This document shows, piece by piece, positions 1 through 12,370 of a stretch of 64,000 nt of DNA. Where the stretch lies: positions 5,208,001-5,272,000 of the forward strand of contig NC_051124.1 of NCBI RefSeq assembly GCF_014839805.1. Direction: 5' to 3'. A program made the translations under genes and the position numbers. Numbering within the stretch: the stretch's first letter is position 1; every line of letters starts with the position of its first letter. This stretch comes from Manduca sexta. Its lineage: Eukaryota; Arthropoda; Insecta; Lepidoptera; Sphingidae. The notes under the pieces were generated by a model, which saw only the letters and a list, made by a program, of their open reading frames with translations, had not been told where the DNA came from and did no database searches.

Positions 1-356
1 AAGCATATATTTGATTCAATTTTCAATGTATAACAATGGAGATTTTAAGTACATACAAATGCTTTAAATAAAACCGAACTAGTACATAATGTCTTGAAAT
101 AACCTTTTTAATTTATTGATATGTTAATTTGATACAGAAACATTTGTGTGCCGTAACCAAGATTCAAAACATAGGGTATCTTTATGCCGGTATACTACAT
201 TAATCCTAACCTTACTTAGGTATTTACAAAAAACGTTTATCACTACATACTTAATCATTAATATAATTTACACGTATATACCCCAGTTTATAATTTGATC
301 AACATATACGTGTTATAAAAAGTGCAGTTCGAGGAACAAAATTAAATGATACTCAC

Positions 357-673
357 TTTGCCGCAAAATGAGCAAGTGTATTTAGCGTGTTGGGTCACTT
401 CCATTTTTTTAACCATTTTCCTCAGGGAGGCACCATAACGTGTGCCATACTTGCCAGTGATTCCGACCTTCTTGGTGCGTTTTGCCTGCAAAACACAATA
501 TCACAACTTTTACTCGCTATGCACAACATTTTTGGCACTTCATATATTTGGGTTTTTTACACGAAATACGTATGGCACTAAGTAAAACAGTTCTTGGTCA
601 CTGTAATTAACTTTGTTATTTTGCTTTTAATGTTTAGATGGGTAAAATATTCACGAATTTAATTTCTCACCAT
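357..673 (-). CDS. RpL37A: Ribosomal protein L37A (eL43), first two coding exons, partial
   Basis: This encodes a protein of the large cytosolic ribosomal subunit. The first coding exon supplies only the ATG (673-671), followed at once by a GTGAG donor. The second exon is 485-357 (129 nt, 43 codons), with a TGCAG acceptor and a GTGAGT donor after a lysine codon. Its translation begins [20 protein letters not shown] and ends in CSFCGK, the first CxxC of the eL43 zinc ribbon. The match to the conserved family is essentially residue for residue. The second half of the zinc ribbon and the C terminus (about 45 residues) are not found in bases 1-356, so the last exon or exons lie left of the window. 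The short Met-only exon next to a pyrimidine-rich leader is typical of ribosomal protein genes. Confidence 0.96.
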
Positions 674-704
674 TTTTGATAACCTGTCTAACACAACAGT
701 TGAC

Positions 705-720
705 AGAAGAGAAAGAAAAA
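705..720 (-). promoter_or_regulatory. TOP-like pyrimidine tract at the RpL37A start site
   Basis: On the minus strand this is an unbroken run of 16 pyrimidines, 32 bases upstream of the RpL37A ATG. Ribosomal protein mRNAs usually start inside such a tract (5' terminal oligopyrimidine), which places them under growth-dependent translational control. The exact start base is inferred. Confidence 0.6.
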
Positions 721-1020
721 TATTTTGACAGTTTCAATGTTGCCAAATGTGTGTTTTGTAATACCCCTAAGTCACTTAGGAAATCCCTTAAAAATGGAAT
801 ATTTAATAATAAGAAATAATGCCACAAAAGTAGTTCGTGATAGAAAAAACATTCCTGGACTTTCAATCAAAAAACTGTTTTGCACGCAGCTTATATATAA
901 TATCTCGTTTTGAACAAAAAAATAATGTTTCACCCAAAACCACAAACATTGTATTTCCCGAAGTGTTTAAAACCCTCCCACTATAGGGGGAATATCATAA
1001 ACCTGTCATTACTGGAAAGA

Positions 1021-1128
1021 TCAGAAAACATAGATTTATAAAACCTATGGTCAGAACTCAGAACACTTATTCTGAGGGTCAGAACTAATTCCTGAGACTA
1101 ATTCTACGTTCAGAAATCATATTTCTGA
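1021..1128. promoter_or_regulatory. Cluster of seven TCAGAA hexamers in the divergent promoter
   Basis: TCAGAA occurs at 1021, 1051, 1058, 1079 and 1110. Its reverse complement TTCTGA occurs at 1070 and 1123. The cluster lies between the divergently transcribed RpL37A and DLAT genes. The arrangement of direct and inverted copies suggests a protein-binding array or a decayed tandem repeat. Some pairs resemble loose heat-shock elements (GAA/TTC), but spacing is irregular. The rest of 724-1483 is AT-rich with no gene seen. Confidence 0.5.
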
Positions 1129-1416
1129 TTTCTATATATCAGTGTTGCATACCTACATTATTAAAAATTTGAAAGCTGTACCTATTTGAAAATGATTAAT
1201 AAAGGTATTTTGAACTCACATTAGTTATCTGTCGTCTTGTTTCAATGAATTATTTTAGTCATCTATGTAATATAGTTAAAATAATCACACGACGAATATT
1301 TTACTTCATAATAATCTATGCTTGGAGTATGCGGCACGTACCTATCCTAGTGACATAAGACATTTGTCATTTGTCAATTTTTATCAACGACCTACAAACT
1401 GCAGAAGGTCGATCTT

Positions 1417-1436
1417 ACGGTTTTTATAAAAACCGT
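1417..1436. promoter_or_regulatory. 20-bp perfect palindrome before the DLAT start
   Basis: The sequence ACGGTTTTTATAAAAACCGT equals its own reverse complement and ends 47 bases before the DLAT ATG. Its centre (TTTATAAA) is TATA-like. It could be a core promoter element, a dimeric factor site, or a hairpin in the 5' leader; which one depends on the transcription start, which I cannot see. Confidence 0.45.
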
Positions 1437-1483
1437 CCCGATCATCTGGACGGAATAGTTGTGAACACATTTAAAAATCAACA

Positions 1484-4400
1484 ATGTTGCGAACGATTCT
1501 TGTACGAAACCAAGTTCTGAATGATAGTCTAAAAAAAGCTATACGGTCAAATATCACGCGATGCATGAGCACAGAACTGTCTAGGAGGAAACTTTCTAAC
1601 AGGTAAGCTAGAATTGTAGCCTGTTTTTTCATCTATAAATCATAATTAATCGCTTAATTATAAATATATTAACGACTTTAATAATTATAAGAAATTGGTT
1701 TAAAAAGTTACTCCTTGCCGCCGGAATTCGCAATGCCAGTTGCATAACCAAAATGACACTGATCTTCAATTCCTAAATTGTCACAACTTGGCTCACATAG
1801 CCGGCTTTACCACGTGCCTCATAGTGCCAATAATCAATCTATATTCTTAAAACGAATACTTAAATTATTGCTGTAATTTTAATTCGAAGGAAGGACACTA
1901 TCAATGTTATATTAATTTGTGTGATATCATACAAAACAGAAAAGAAACATTAAAAATAATAAACATTTGCTCCACTTACAATAATTATTATTTGCCATAT
2001 CCTTACTTAGACTAAACTAAATTTTTAGTAACATTCATTATTCAAGTATCTTTATCTTAAGCAGATGCAACACTAACATTAACAATTGGATCATAACAAA
2101 ATGGCCAAATTATATTCCTCATCTCACTGAAATTATAGAGTGTGAAAATTGAATTATCTAGTTATGTCATAAGGTACTCATCAGTAAAATTATCTACAGC
2201 ATAATATGGCCTACAATTAATTGATGTTGTAGGTCAAATACTAGAATAATATCAACACTATTGATAAGTTACTTTGACATTGCAGATATTTATATGTCAT
2301 TATAAGGAAGCTCATTTGCTCTGTGCTTTTTTATGAAATATGAGACACCAATGTTACATTTAAGACATACATTTATAATAAAAGAAAATATTTTATAAAA
2401 TGACATTGAAAAATTATTTGTGCAGTTATCCATAGAGGTATTGAATATTGCAGGACCAGAATAAATAGCATGTTGTAACAGTTTCTTTTACAGTTTTTTA
2501 CTATAACAAGGAACTTTAGATGGAACCTCTACAGATCATGGATGTCCATCCAAAATATTATAGTACATAAAAGTAGGACAGTGATTTTTAAAACTTTTTT
2601 AAAAAATAATACATTAATACTCTCAAATAAAAAAAAAATTAAAATGTTTATTTTATTTTTAATACACCTATGATTCTACAAAGATAAGTTCTACTGTGTT
2701 ATCTTTTGTTATAGTGATTTTCTTGGATTGTGTTTCTTACTGATATGCTTCTATTTTGCAGAAAAATCTTTGTCTAAATATACATATGATTATATTTGGG
2801 GACATAGACATTTTATATCAGCATATTATCTTAGAGAGCCATTGATAATTTTCATAGTATTTACATATGTATCTTAAATGATCATTTTATCACAAAGAGA
2901 CTGGAATGCTCTTGATCACATAAGTTGAATACATAAGGTTTCCAAGGCTACATGTGTAAAAGGTTGCAAGTTACTATTATCAAAACCTTTTATTAGATTA
3001 TATAAATAGTTTACGAATCCATTTTTAGTCTTAAATAATGTAAAGGACACCCTATGTGTGTTATACAGGTTGATTTATACATGATTACTATCTTGATAAC
3101 ATCAATTTGTAACATGAAACTTTTTCCTCATTATATATAATATGACTATGATGGACATCAATTTCATGACAAAAATGTTAACTATTTTTTTCATTTATGA
3201 AATGAATGTAAGACAAGATTGTAAGTATTTTCAAGAAAAAAAATTTTGTACAATTATTAGTAAAAATACACATTATTTGAAACCAAAATTAAAAATTAGC
3301 TAATAACATACACTGCAGATAAATTCAAGGAATATAAAATGTTAAGGAAACAATTTAATTCTGTGTAAACTAAAAAATATAAAACAATATTACTCCAAGA
3401 GTATAATTAAGTTTTAATGGGTGTCTTTAACACTTTGAAACCTTAACAAAATTTGACACTTGTTGTTTCTTCAGTAGCTAAGCATACTATAATTTAAACA
3501 TAAGTAGATCTGCATAGTACGTCTTAAAAATACATAGTATATATTCATTAAACCTTATTCTTGTTTCAGGTTATTATGTTCACAAGAGAAGAAAATTTTG
3601 ACAGTACCACAATGGACCATCCAGATGAGATACTATGCAGATTTACCTACCCACACAAAGGTGAATCTGCCAGCTCTGTCACCCACCATGGAAAGTGGTT
3701 CCATTGTCAGTTGGGAGAAAAAAGAGGGAGACAAACTAAGTGAAGGTGATTATTGCAAAATGCTGTTTTATGATTTTGATATTAAGAGCTATATCAGAAT
3801 TTTGTCATATGTAGAATTTGTAATGGCTTAATTAAAGCAAGCTCTGGAATCCTAAATGTAGTAGATAAAATCGAAATAGAAGAGGTATTAAGTAAAAACA
3901 ACTTCTTTAATTTCTAGGTGATCTCCTTTGTGAAATTGAGACTGACAAGGCAACAATGGGCTTTGAAACACCCGAAGAAGGTTACCTGGCCAAGATCCTT
4001 ATTCCGGCGGGCACGAAGGGCGTGCCTGTCGGGAAGTTGCTCTGTATCATCGTGGAAAATCAGGCAGATGTAGCTACCTTCAAAGATTTCAAAGATGATT
4101 GTAAGAATTTGTTTAAATTGCATGGATTTTTGGATATTGTTGAGGTGTTTGCTTGGAATCGCCGTAATCAGCATTGATAATAAACCAACAATCAAAAATA
4201 TTTAAAATCTTATTAACAATAAAATATATATTAATGTGGGAGTGCACAGTGAACAACATAAAACTGCTGACCTTATTAATAAATATCAAGCTGTTTGTGT
4301 TATTGCTAAGGTGCTCTTAATGGTACTAATGTTTTGTCTGCTGAAATTATTATAATTGAGCTATATAGATCAACCGCTTCAAAACTATTAAGTTTAATGC

Positions 4401-7400
4401 AGAGAGCAGTTGTTCTGACCCTCAAGCCCTCAGAATTTATATTTGGGGGTTTGGCACCCTTTGTGTGTGAATTATCAATTGATTTATTATTTATATTATT
4501 TTCAGTTTGTAACTACACAAATTGTCATTTATGGCTTGAAAGCCTCATTATAAGTATTTACACTTAGTTTAATTTGTCATACTCTCTCAGATAAGCTGGA
4601 TTTCTTGGTGTTAAAGTTTATTGAGATGCAAGTATGTAGGAGTTATTTGGTGTATTTTTACATTTGCTTTTCAAAGATAGTAAATTTAATTTAATTGGCA
4701 CAAATATTTCACAACACGAGAATTAATAGCATGCTTTGATGTTATTTTTATGGATCTAATATTCCATAAAAATGCAATCTAAATTTAATTCTATGGTTAC
4801 TTTAATAAGGTTTTTTTCGTCACATGGGTGTTAACGTATAACTTATAGGGCTGCATGCAATGTCTACTGATTAGACATAGTTTGTACTTAATACTTATGG
4901 ATTTACTAAATCCATGATATAATATCGGCGTAAGAAATCCATGTGGCGCAGAAAACGGAAGTGTAACTATATTTGTGTTAAAATGCATAAATAATAAGTA
5001 TTCATTTGCATGTATTTGCTGATTTGCCACTATTTGCCCGTAACCAACAGCACCGCCGATTAAGCCGAAAAGACCACAGGCAAAGGAAGAACCAGGTAAT
5101 TTTAACTATATCATGGAATTTACTAACCTAATTCGATAAAATTATTCAATTTTTTTTACTCGGCTTAGGTTCTAGGTAGATTTAGGTTAGGTAATGTCTA
5201 TAATTATGTAAAATATATAAGAGATAGTGTATGCATTACCTTTATTATTATGTTATAAACTCCTATGTAAAAAAGACAATATTTTTACCTTATACATATC
5301 TTGTAAATAGTATCAACGAATTGATATACATGTAATTAAAAAAGTAGCTAGTGTCTAATCCAATCCTGCATGTTACAGCCCCTATGCTTCAAAAGCTTAA
5401 AGAGGTTCGTAGAAAAGCAAGTTTAGGGCAAAGAAAACCTATGACCAAATATGGTACGATTATTATGTTATGAATTGAGAACCTGATTTGTTTTTTTACA
5501 GTGACGCAATTATACTAGATACAAATACAACCTTAGGCTTTTATAGTAGTAGTTAGTAAATAATACCCATTTTAAATATTCTGTGATCATTGTAGCTAGA
5601 AAGATTATAATTGCGGCAAAACGTTTCATGGGTGTTAAGTGATAAAGTCGACACCTTCAGAAACCTATAATAATCTATTTTAAAGATAAGTCATAATATT
5701 CACCGTCAGGTATTGTAATTTGTAACTCTGTCTAATAACTGTCAAGAACTGTATGTAATATATGTTGGTATGATACAGCAGCGGCAGCGCCCCCTCCGGC
5801 CGCGGCGCCCTCCGCCCCTGCAGCAGCGCCCGCCGCGCCCCGCGCCGCCCCCGCCGCCCCCGCCGCCCCTGCCGCGGCCCCCGCGACCGCCGCTGCGCCC
5901 GCGCCCTCAGGTAGGGTGTACGCCAGCCCCATGGCCAGGAGGCTCGCCGAGCTGAAGAGCATTAGACTCGGAGGTAAGTGAAGCATGGGTTGTCATTATA
6001 TATGAAGTACTCTTAGTGCGACGACGTATGTGCAAGATAAATTCGATAAAATGCATTAGAGACTCCGTCGCTTTTTTGAATACGCGGTCAATTTTACGTT
6101 TCTTTTAACTTCGATGGTAATTCTAGAGGTGCTATGTTATATTAATGTGTTTTGGGACACTCACAGATATTTTTAGCTGTTTTATTTATGGAGTGATATT
6201 ATTCTGCTTTATAGTACGTAAATATTTTTCATATTCATTACATTCAAATATTAGTGGCATTGCTAAAGATGTTCAGTTGCATTAAAGCTACTTAAAATAG
6301 AGATAAAATTATCTCAAGCCAATAGTAAGAGCCGGTAAAACACGACCCCTTAATTTCTGGTACTGTTAATAATATAATTGTGATGGTGACCATTCTGTTA
6401 TCTAAACTCATTGCCACATTATATTATTTTTACATAGAAATTATTTGCTTTTTCAGATGTGTGTATCCATCCATTGTTGCATGCATATTACATAGTTTTA
6501 ATTGGGACTTTCTGATATTTAAAAATGACCATCTAAAATTTTACTCAACTAACTTTTCATACCTAAACAACCTGAAATGAAGACAAAATATAATATAAGG
6601 AACTCTTTGTAGTAGTTAATTTGGATTTTTATTTCTAACTTCTTTTGAAGATGCATGATTATTTTATAATAAATTTGTAGCCCAAGGGACGGTATGAAAT
6701 ACTCACACTACAATCATAAAATTATAGCTCTTATGGCAAAAAGTGAACACATATTTCTACTTGATGATGAATCAGTTTTATATCTTTGATCTTAGTGTTA
6801 AATAATTTAACGCAAGAAGAAATATATACATTTTTTAAAATACCGGTTGTATATTGGTAAGCGAGTAAAAGTCTATGTAAAAAAAAATGTTCGAACCTTG
6901 TGCTCAAGGTATAGCTATATGACAGATGTAAGTGATATTTCATACGGTCCGCAGGGCAGGGCTCCGGCCTGTACGGGTCGATCAAGAGCGGTGACGTGGC
7001 AGGCGCGGCCGCCGCCCCCGCCGCCCCGCTGCCGCCGCCGCCGATGCCCGCCCCCGGCGCCACCTTCGTCGACATCCCGCTGTCGGGCATGCGCGAGACC
7101 ATCGCCAAGCGACTCAGCGCCGCCAAGCAGACCATCCCGCACTACCAGCTCTGCGCCACTGTCAACGTTGAGAAGACCTTGGCCATGAGGAAGTTGGTCA
7201 ACGAAAAGTTGGCTGCTGAGAAGTCTGATATTAAGGTGAATCATTTTTTAATACTCAGTTATAAAATCGTTTCTATTGACATGAGAAACAATGCTTATCT
7301 CCTACCTAAATACAATGTGCACTGTACCTTGTAAGAGTGCATTTCCAAGTACCTTATTAGATATGATATTATGATATTTCTTAAGTGTCAAGTCCTGGTC

Positions 7401-8631
7401 AGACGATAAGCGATTATTGGCATTTAATTTTATTGTATAGAAAAATACTAATATTATTACATTTATTGCAGGTGTCAGTAAACGACTTCATCGTTAAGGC
7501 AGTGGCTGCTGCGTCCAAGCGAGTGCCTACTGTTAACTCTCATTGGATGGAATCTTTCATTAGACAGTATGTTATATTGGTCTATTAATATTATATGATA
7601 GAATTTATATATAAATGAACTAAGCATTCCATTGCGTTACAAATTAATCTACAATTCTCTACCATAAGAAAAGGATCATTGAGTACAAATTTGCGAACAT
7701 ATTCCAGATTCTCCAATGTAGACGTGAGCGTGGCAGTGGCGACACCTTCTGGTCTGATCACGCCGATATTGTTCAACGCGGACTCGCGCGGAGTCATCGA
7801 TCTGTCCAGAAACATGAAGGAACTCGCGCAGAAGGCAAAGGAGGGCAGATTGCAGCCTCAGGAGTACCAGGGCGGCACCATCACCGTCTCTAACCTTGGA
7901 ATGTATGGTGAGTGTATTGTAGAGCCGGTCTTTCGCCATAGTCATAAAAAATATTTTATGGATATGACATATTAATGCAAAAATTATTTATAAATCCGCA
8001 CTAAATTAGGGTGTTTTATATGTACGATACTATTGATTACTTATTCTAAACTATGTGAAAATTGCATTTTTTTATAAGGTATTTCTGTAACATAATAAAA
8101 ATCTAATTTTATATTTATTTCAGGAATCACAATGTTCAACGCTATCATTAACCCGCCACAATCGTTCATTATTGCGTGCGGTGGTTTGCAAGAATTAGTT
8201 ATTCCAGACAAAAATGAGCCACAAGGGTATGTTAATTATACTATAATATTTAAGTCCATGTGTAATTGTCTTTGTTACCAATAACGTTAGTAAAGTTCAC
8301 TTAACTTTTGTGCATTTTAATTTTATTATTTATGAAATATTTTTTCATTTTAATGTGATATGGCCTCGATCTCCGTGTTTCAGTCTAATCTCTAAAGCAA
8401 TCATACAGAAAAAGCGATAAATATAGCTATAGAGAAGGAGATGGACTACCGCAATGAAAAAGTGTTTTGAATTTTATTATACATTGCTATGTATTTTTCA
8501 GTTTCCGGACTGCTAAATTCATAACGTTCACGGCCTCAGCGGACCACAGGGTCGTGGACGGGGCGGTGGGTGCCCAATGGATGAAGGCCTTCAAGGAGAA
8601 CATCGAGGACCCCGCCAACATGATCCTATAG
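1484..8631 (+). CDS. DLAT: Dihydrolipoamide acetyltransferase, E2 of pyruvate dehydrogenase, complete
   Basis: E2 core of the mitochondrial pyruvate dehydrogenase complex: it moves the acetyl group from lipoamide to CoA. Ten exons: 1484-1602, 3570-3745, 3918-4100, 5051-5095, 5779-5973, 6955-7235, 7472-7566, 7708-7907, 8124-8226, 8502-8631. They sum to 1527 nt (508 residues plus stop), with all junction phases consistent. Residues 1-60 are Arg/Lys-rich and look like a mitochondrial presequence. A single lipoyl domain spans about 75-155, with the lipoylated Lys109 in ETDKAT. A long Ala/Pro hinge (175-217) is followed by the E3/E1-binding domain from Val221 ([12 protein letters not shown]), a second Ala/Pro linker, and the catalytic domain. 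The C-terminal DHRVVDG carries catalytic His481 and Asp485. One lipoyl domain, rather than the two of mammals, agrees with insect E2. The hinge exons are very GC-rich in AT-rich DNA. The branched-chain and 2-oxoglutarate E2s are less likely given VYASP and the two hinges. Confidence 0.97.
1603..3569 (+). other. DLAT intron 1
   Basis: AT-rich intron from a GTAAGC donor to a TTGTTTCAG acceptor. I see no open frame, RNA gene or recognisable repeat in it. Confidence 0.7.
4101..6954 (+). other. DLAT introns 3, 4 and 5 (with exons 4 and 5 between)
   Basis: Introns 4101-5050, 5096-5778 and 5974-6954 flank a tiny 45-nt exon (proline/lysine-rich linker) and the 195-nt hinge exon. The introns are AT-rich and contain nothing I recognise. 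Long frames opposite exons 5 and 6 are antisense shadows of the GC-rich Ala/Pro code. Confidence 0.65.
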
Positions 8632-9670
8632 AGACACACACACCCATCACTCGCACACACATAGATTAATTGACGATATCGCTTAGTACAAATAACGTGT
8701 CTAACCCATAAAAACATTTTTGTATACTTTTTTCTGCCGATTTAATATGTAAGCGTAACTTAATATTTTCCCGTGCGACTTGTTTTCTTGTGTTCACTCG
8801 TTGGCTGATATTTGTACAGTGGCATATGTGGCTGTGTCATCTATCGACTAAAATGATTGTATTGTATACATTTTTCTTAGTTTATTTTTTTTTTGTTTTT
8901 ATAACACGTATACTGTACTTTATCTTATTATTTTACAAAGTATTTGTTATTATGCAGTGATATTTGTACATTTAATTCGGTGTGCGCAGTTGAAATCACG
9001 ATAAATTATTTATTTAGTACAGTAAGATGCATTCGTACGATGAATGGTATAGTTCAGAATTTCCTTGTAATTGTTTTTACAATATTTATTTATTCCATCC
9101 TTACAAGAGGGCTATTGTACATCTTTTCCTAAAAAAATAGTAATAAGTAGTGAAATATTTTGTTCTCGTTAGCAAAATCTCGTTATTATATATTTATTTG
9201 TAAAATATCGAAGAGGCATTATGTTTGAATTTCGGAATATAGATCTATGAAACACAATTATTTCTACCCTCAACATATTCAAAGATGCGTTCAGAATACG
9301 CAATACTGTAATTATAGCATATTAATATATTAAACCGGCTTAATGCGAGGACTTAGTCGCTTTTAGAATGACGATAGTTCAGGGACCTTAATAATGGCTA
9401 TATCGATAATATGAGATTTATTTGAAAAGTTACAACTTCATGTCGTTATTATGCTATGCATTGATTAGTATCCAATATGGAACCTAATTTTAAATTAATT
9501 ATTGAATTAATGGGTACACTGTTTATAGTACGTTATAGATATATATGGGGGAAAGTATTAATTATACTACGTGTGCACGCGCCCATAAATATGAACGCCG
9601 AGAGATTGTTCTATGCTATAAAATATGCTATATTTTGTGTAATCTGACCGCATCTAAAGTGGACTATGTA

Positions 9671-9676
9671 AATAAA
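9671..9676 (+). terminator. Candidate poly(A) signal AATAAA for DLAT
   Basis: A canonical hexamer about 1.04 kb after the DLAT stop. I found no earlier exact AATAAA in the proximal 3' UTR, but variant signals nearer the stop are possible. Confidence 0.35.
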
Positions 9677-10368
9677 GGAACACTGCGCAAATTCAGGTAA
9701 AACATTTTCTTTTGTTATCGGTGATTTTTATAATGTTTTGATGATGCCAGATGATTTTATGAACGTTAGTGGAATATAATATTTTACTTATAGAATTTTG
9801 CGTTTCATTCTGTGGTGTCATTCTATAATTTAAGGTACAATTAATGGTAAATCTATTTAAAACTTCGCCACACAATGAAATTGGACAAAAAGAAACTTAT
9901 TACTTCATAAAGTAAATTGAAATATTGAAGTGACCCTATGCATAAATAATAGATTGCTACTATTTATGCATTCCATGGCCTGCGATTAGCAAAAAGAACC
10001 TACAAAATATACTTCATATTAAAAAGTGATTTAATATAGTTAAACTATTTTCCAGTAATTATCGCACTTTAAAACGGAACTGGCCGATCCGCCATTATTA
10101 AAAACGTACTCAGAAAATTAATGACAATAAATATTTCAATTCGTTTAAGCCTGGGTTTCTCTGTTTCATCTAATTTTCCATATATATTATAATTCTCTTT
10201 GCATCTAATACCTAATTTATTATACTCGTGTCTCAGAGTTTATTTCATTTATAACGTTGCCAACTAAAACTATTAGGTCATGGCCAGACTGTTGCGTGCA
10301 AATAAAAAATAGTCCATGACATGTCATGGTCGATTCCTGTCACGCATCTGTCTGAAACTAATTTATTA

Positions 10369-10411
10369 ACACAAAGCTAATTACTTTCAACAGATAGTAA
10401 TTACTTTGTGT
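10369..10411. repeat. Imperfect inverted repeat (hairpin)
   Basis: ACACAAAGCTAATTACT (10369-10385) pairs with AGTAATTACTTTGTGT (10396-10411) across a 10-base loop, with one bulged base. It lies in intergenic DNA with no promoter or gene attached, and may be a foldback relic. Confidence 0.45.
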
Positions 10412-11249
10412 GATCAGATTAGTGCTACATTTACAGTTTATATTTTTCAGTTCTTTGTGATTGTTTTATGATGTTTCCTTCGCTTTATTTATAAATAGAC
10501 AAGTGTAACAATCTAGGTAATGTTTGTTTCCTATAAAAACAATTTCTTAGATACTTTATTAGGTGTGTTTTAAATGTTATATATTTCATTGAAAATACCT
10601 AAGCCATTATAGGTAACAAGAAAATTACTATGAATTTCAATTAGTGTCTTATAGGGAAAACCATTGCTACCCGTATTATGTACCTACCTATAATGCTCTG
10701 GCCACTGCATTGCATTAATTTTAAATCTTATATTCAGTATGACTTTTCGAATGACCAGCAAATCATTCCCCCACGTGACCACGAAGGCTGTAAAGCCTTC
10801 GAAATGTCGGGAGAAAATTATAATATAAAAAACTGCGATAAAATTCGTAAAATAGTTTTATTTCAATGTCTAACATTCGCGTAAACATAAGAAATCATTA
10901 TCCAATATGAAAGGCTACATACAACCGACCATAATCGACTAACTCGATAGCAGATCCTCGGTGAAGTTATCACTGGCAAATTTGTCTTTACGTATATAGT
11001 GATGATTTTGCGCCAAGGACCAGGCACAATATTACAAAGTATATACATACAAAGTCTACAATTACCGAAATCCCCAGCGAGATTGGCGTCTTGATTTAGT
11101 AAAGATTTTTGCTTACCGATCACGATTATTAAAGATACACAAATTATTATAGTATAAAAGATTGGATTTTTTAATTCATAGCTTTCATAGTCGAAGTACT
11201 TAGAATTAGACTACTTATATTTTGGAAAAAGAGTTATCAAAAACAATCT

Positions 11250-11726
11250 TGCTTGCAAAAGAGTTATCAAATACTGACGAACGAGGCAAGTTAAAATGAT
11301 TCTAATATCTATAACACCGGACAAGAGCGAGTTGGACTCATGCACAGAGGGTTCTGTACAAACTTGTAGTTCAAATATGAAAACTATATAAGTACATATT
11401 TACAGTTTTTAGATTTTTCCAATACATGTGCTGTAAGTCATTGTTCTTTGCCAAAACTCACGATTCTAGATCATCGGGAAGTTCCTTATATATTTTAATT
11501 CCCTTGTCAAATCGCAAAATAGGTATGCGACACGCATTAACTTTCAAGTTTGATTTTGTCACAAATTAAAAAGATCGTAGACTCGAGTATTTAAATAAAT
11601 TTAAAATTGATACCTCAGCTCTACGCGTTCCTAAGAAAAAAGGTCTTGACAGATAAACGGACGGCAAAATGATCCTTGAAGCCTTCTTTACGGTATTAGT
11701 ACGTTTGGGTTACGGAACCCTAAAAA
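11250..11726 (+). repeat. Dispersed lepidopteran repeat, copy 1
   Basis: Recognisable by the segment with GAGTTGGACTCATGCACAGA near 11330, the segment GATTCTAGATCATCGGGAAG near 11462, and the end TACGGAACCCTAAAAA at 11711. This pattern is widespread in lepidopteran genomes as a non-autonomous element. A second copy in the same orientation lies at 48750-49111. I cannot assign the class with certainty. Confidence 0.6.
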
Positions 11727-12205
11727 GCAGATAGTTACCGACCTACCTATAAAGATATGTAGTTATGATATTGAGATCACCATTGCTGTCGATATTGACA
11801 TCATCAGCGACTTATAAGGTTCAGTAATACCGAATACTGGGTTTAATTTCCAATCTGGAATGTATTGTACATAATTAATGATGTTAACCGGTAAATGGGA
11901 CAATGCAATTCTACCTACCTAGATGCACTTTCGCTTACTAGAGACCTTAGTTCCTTATGTGTAATAAAATATTGTGTTAGTCATATAAACATTACTCATA
12001 TATTGCATAGACTATTAACTGCGGATACGTGACTTTTCATAGAAATTTTTGATTAGGACTTAGAACCTTTGGTAATTAGACAAGACAATAATGACTAATC
12101 GCGTGTTTCTGCATACATTCACTATTAATTTACTTAATGCAAGATTTCTATATTGCATGCCTAGATATTTATTAATGAATGAATCAATTCTAGCTGAATT
12201 TTGAC

Positions 12206-12370
12206 CACGGCGGCCAATCTCAATGGAGATCAGCCAGGCACTCAGGAGATATTATAGTGTACAATACATAGACTCTCTGGTCCTCCACTATCATAGTGCG
12301 GTGAGACGGAAATCCGATATGACCGGCGGCGTGAGATTAGGCGCAGGACCAACAGCTTTACATGCTTGCC
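12206..12370 (+). repeat. Dispersed lepidopteran repeat fragment
   Basis: This segment carries CAATCTCAATGGAGATCAGC, a run like GTGTACAATACATAGACTCT, and GGCGCAGGACCAACAGCTTT. These blocks recur together in many moth and butterfly genomes. It is a truncated, noncoding copy of unknown class, about 460 bp upstream of the MORN gene. Confidence 0.55.

Noticed and set aside
5732..5986. 84-codon alanine/glycine-rich frame on the minus strand
   Set aside because: It is the antisense shadow of DLAT exon 5; the plus strand has the conserved E3-binding domain, splice sites and matching phases.
6731..7244. Two long minus-strand frames of 134 and 109 codons
   Set aside because: Both are shadows of the GC-rich DLAT exon 6.
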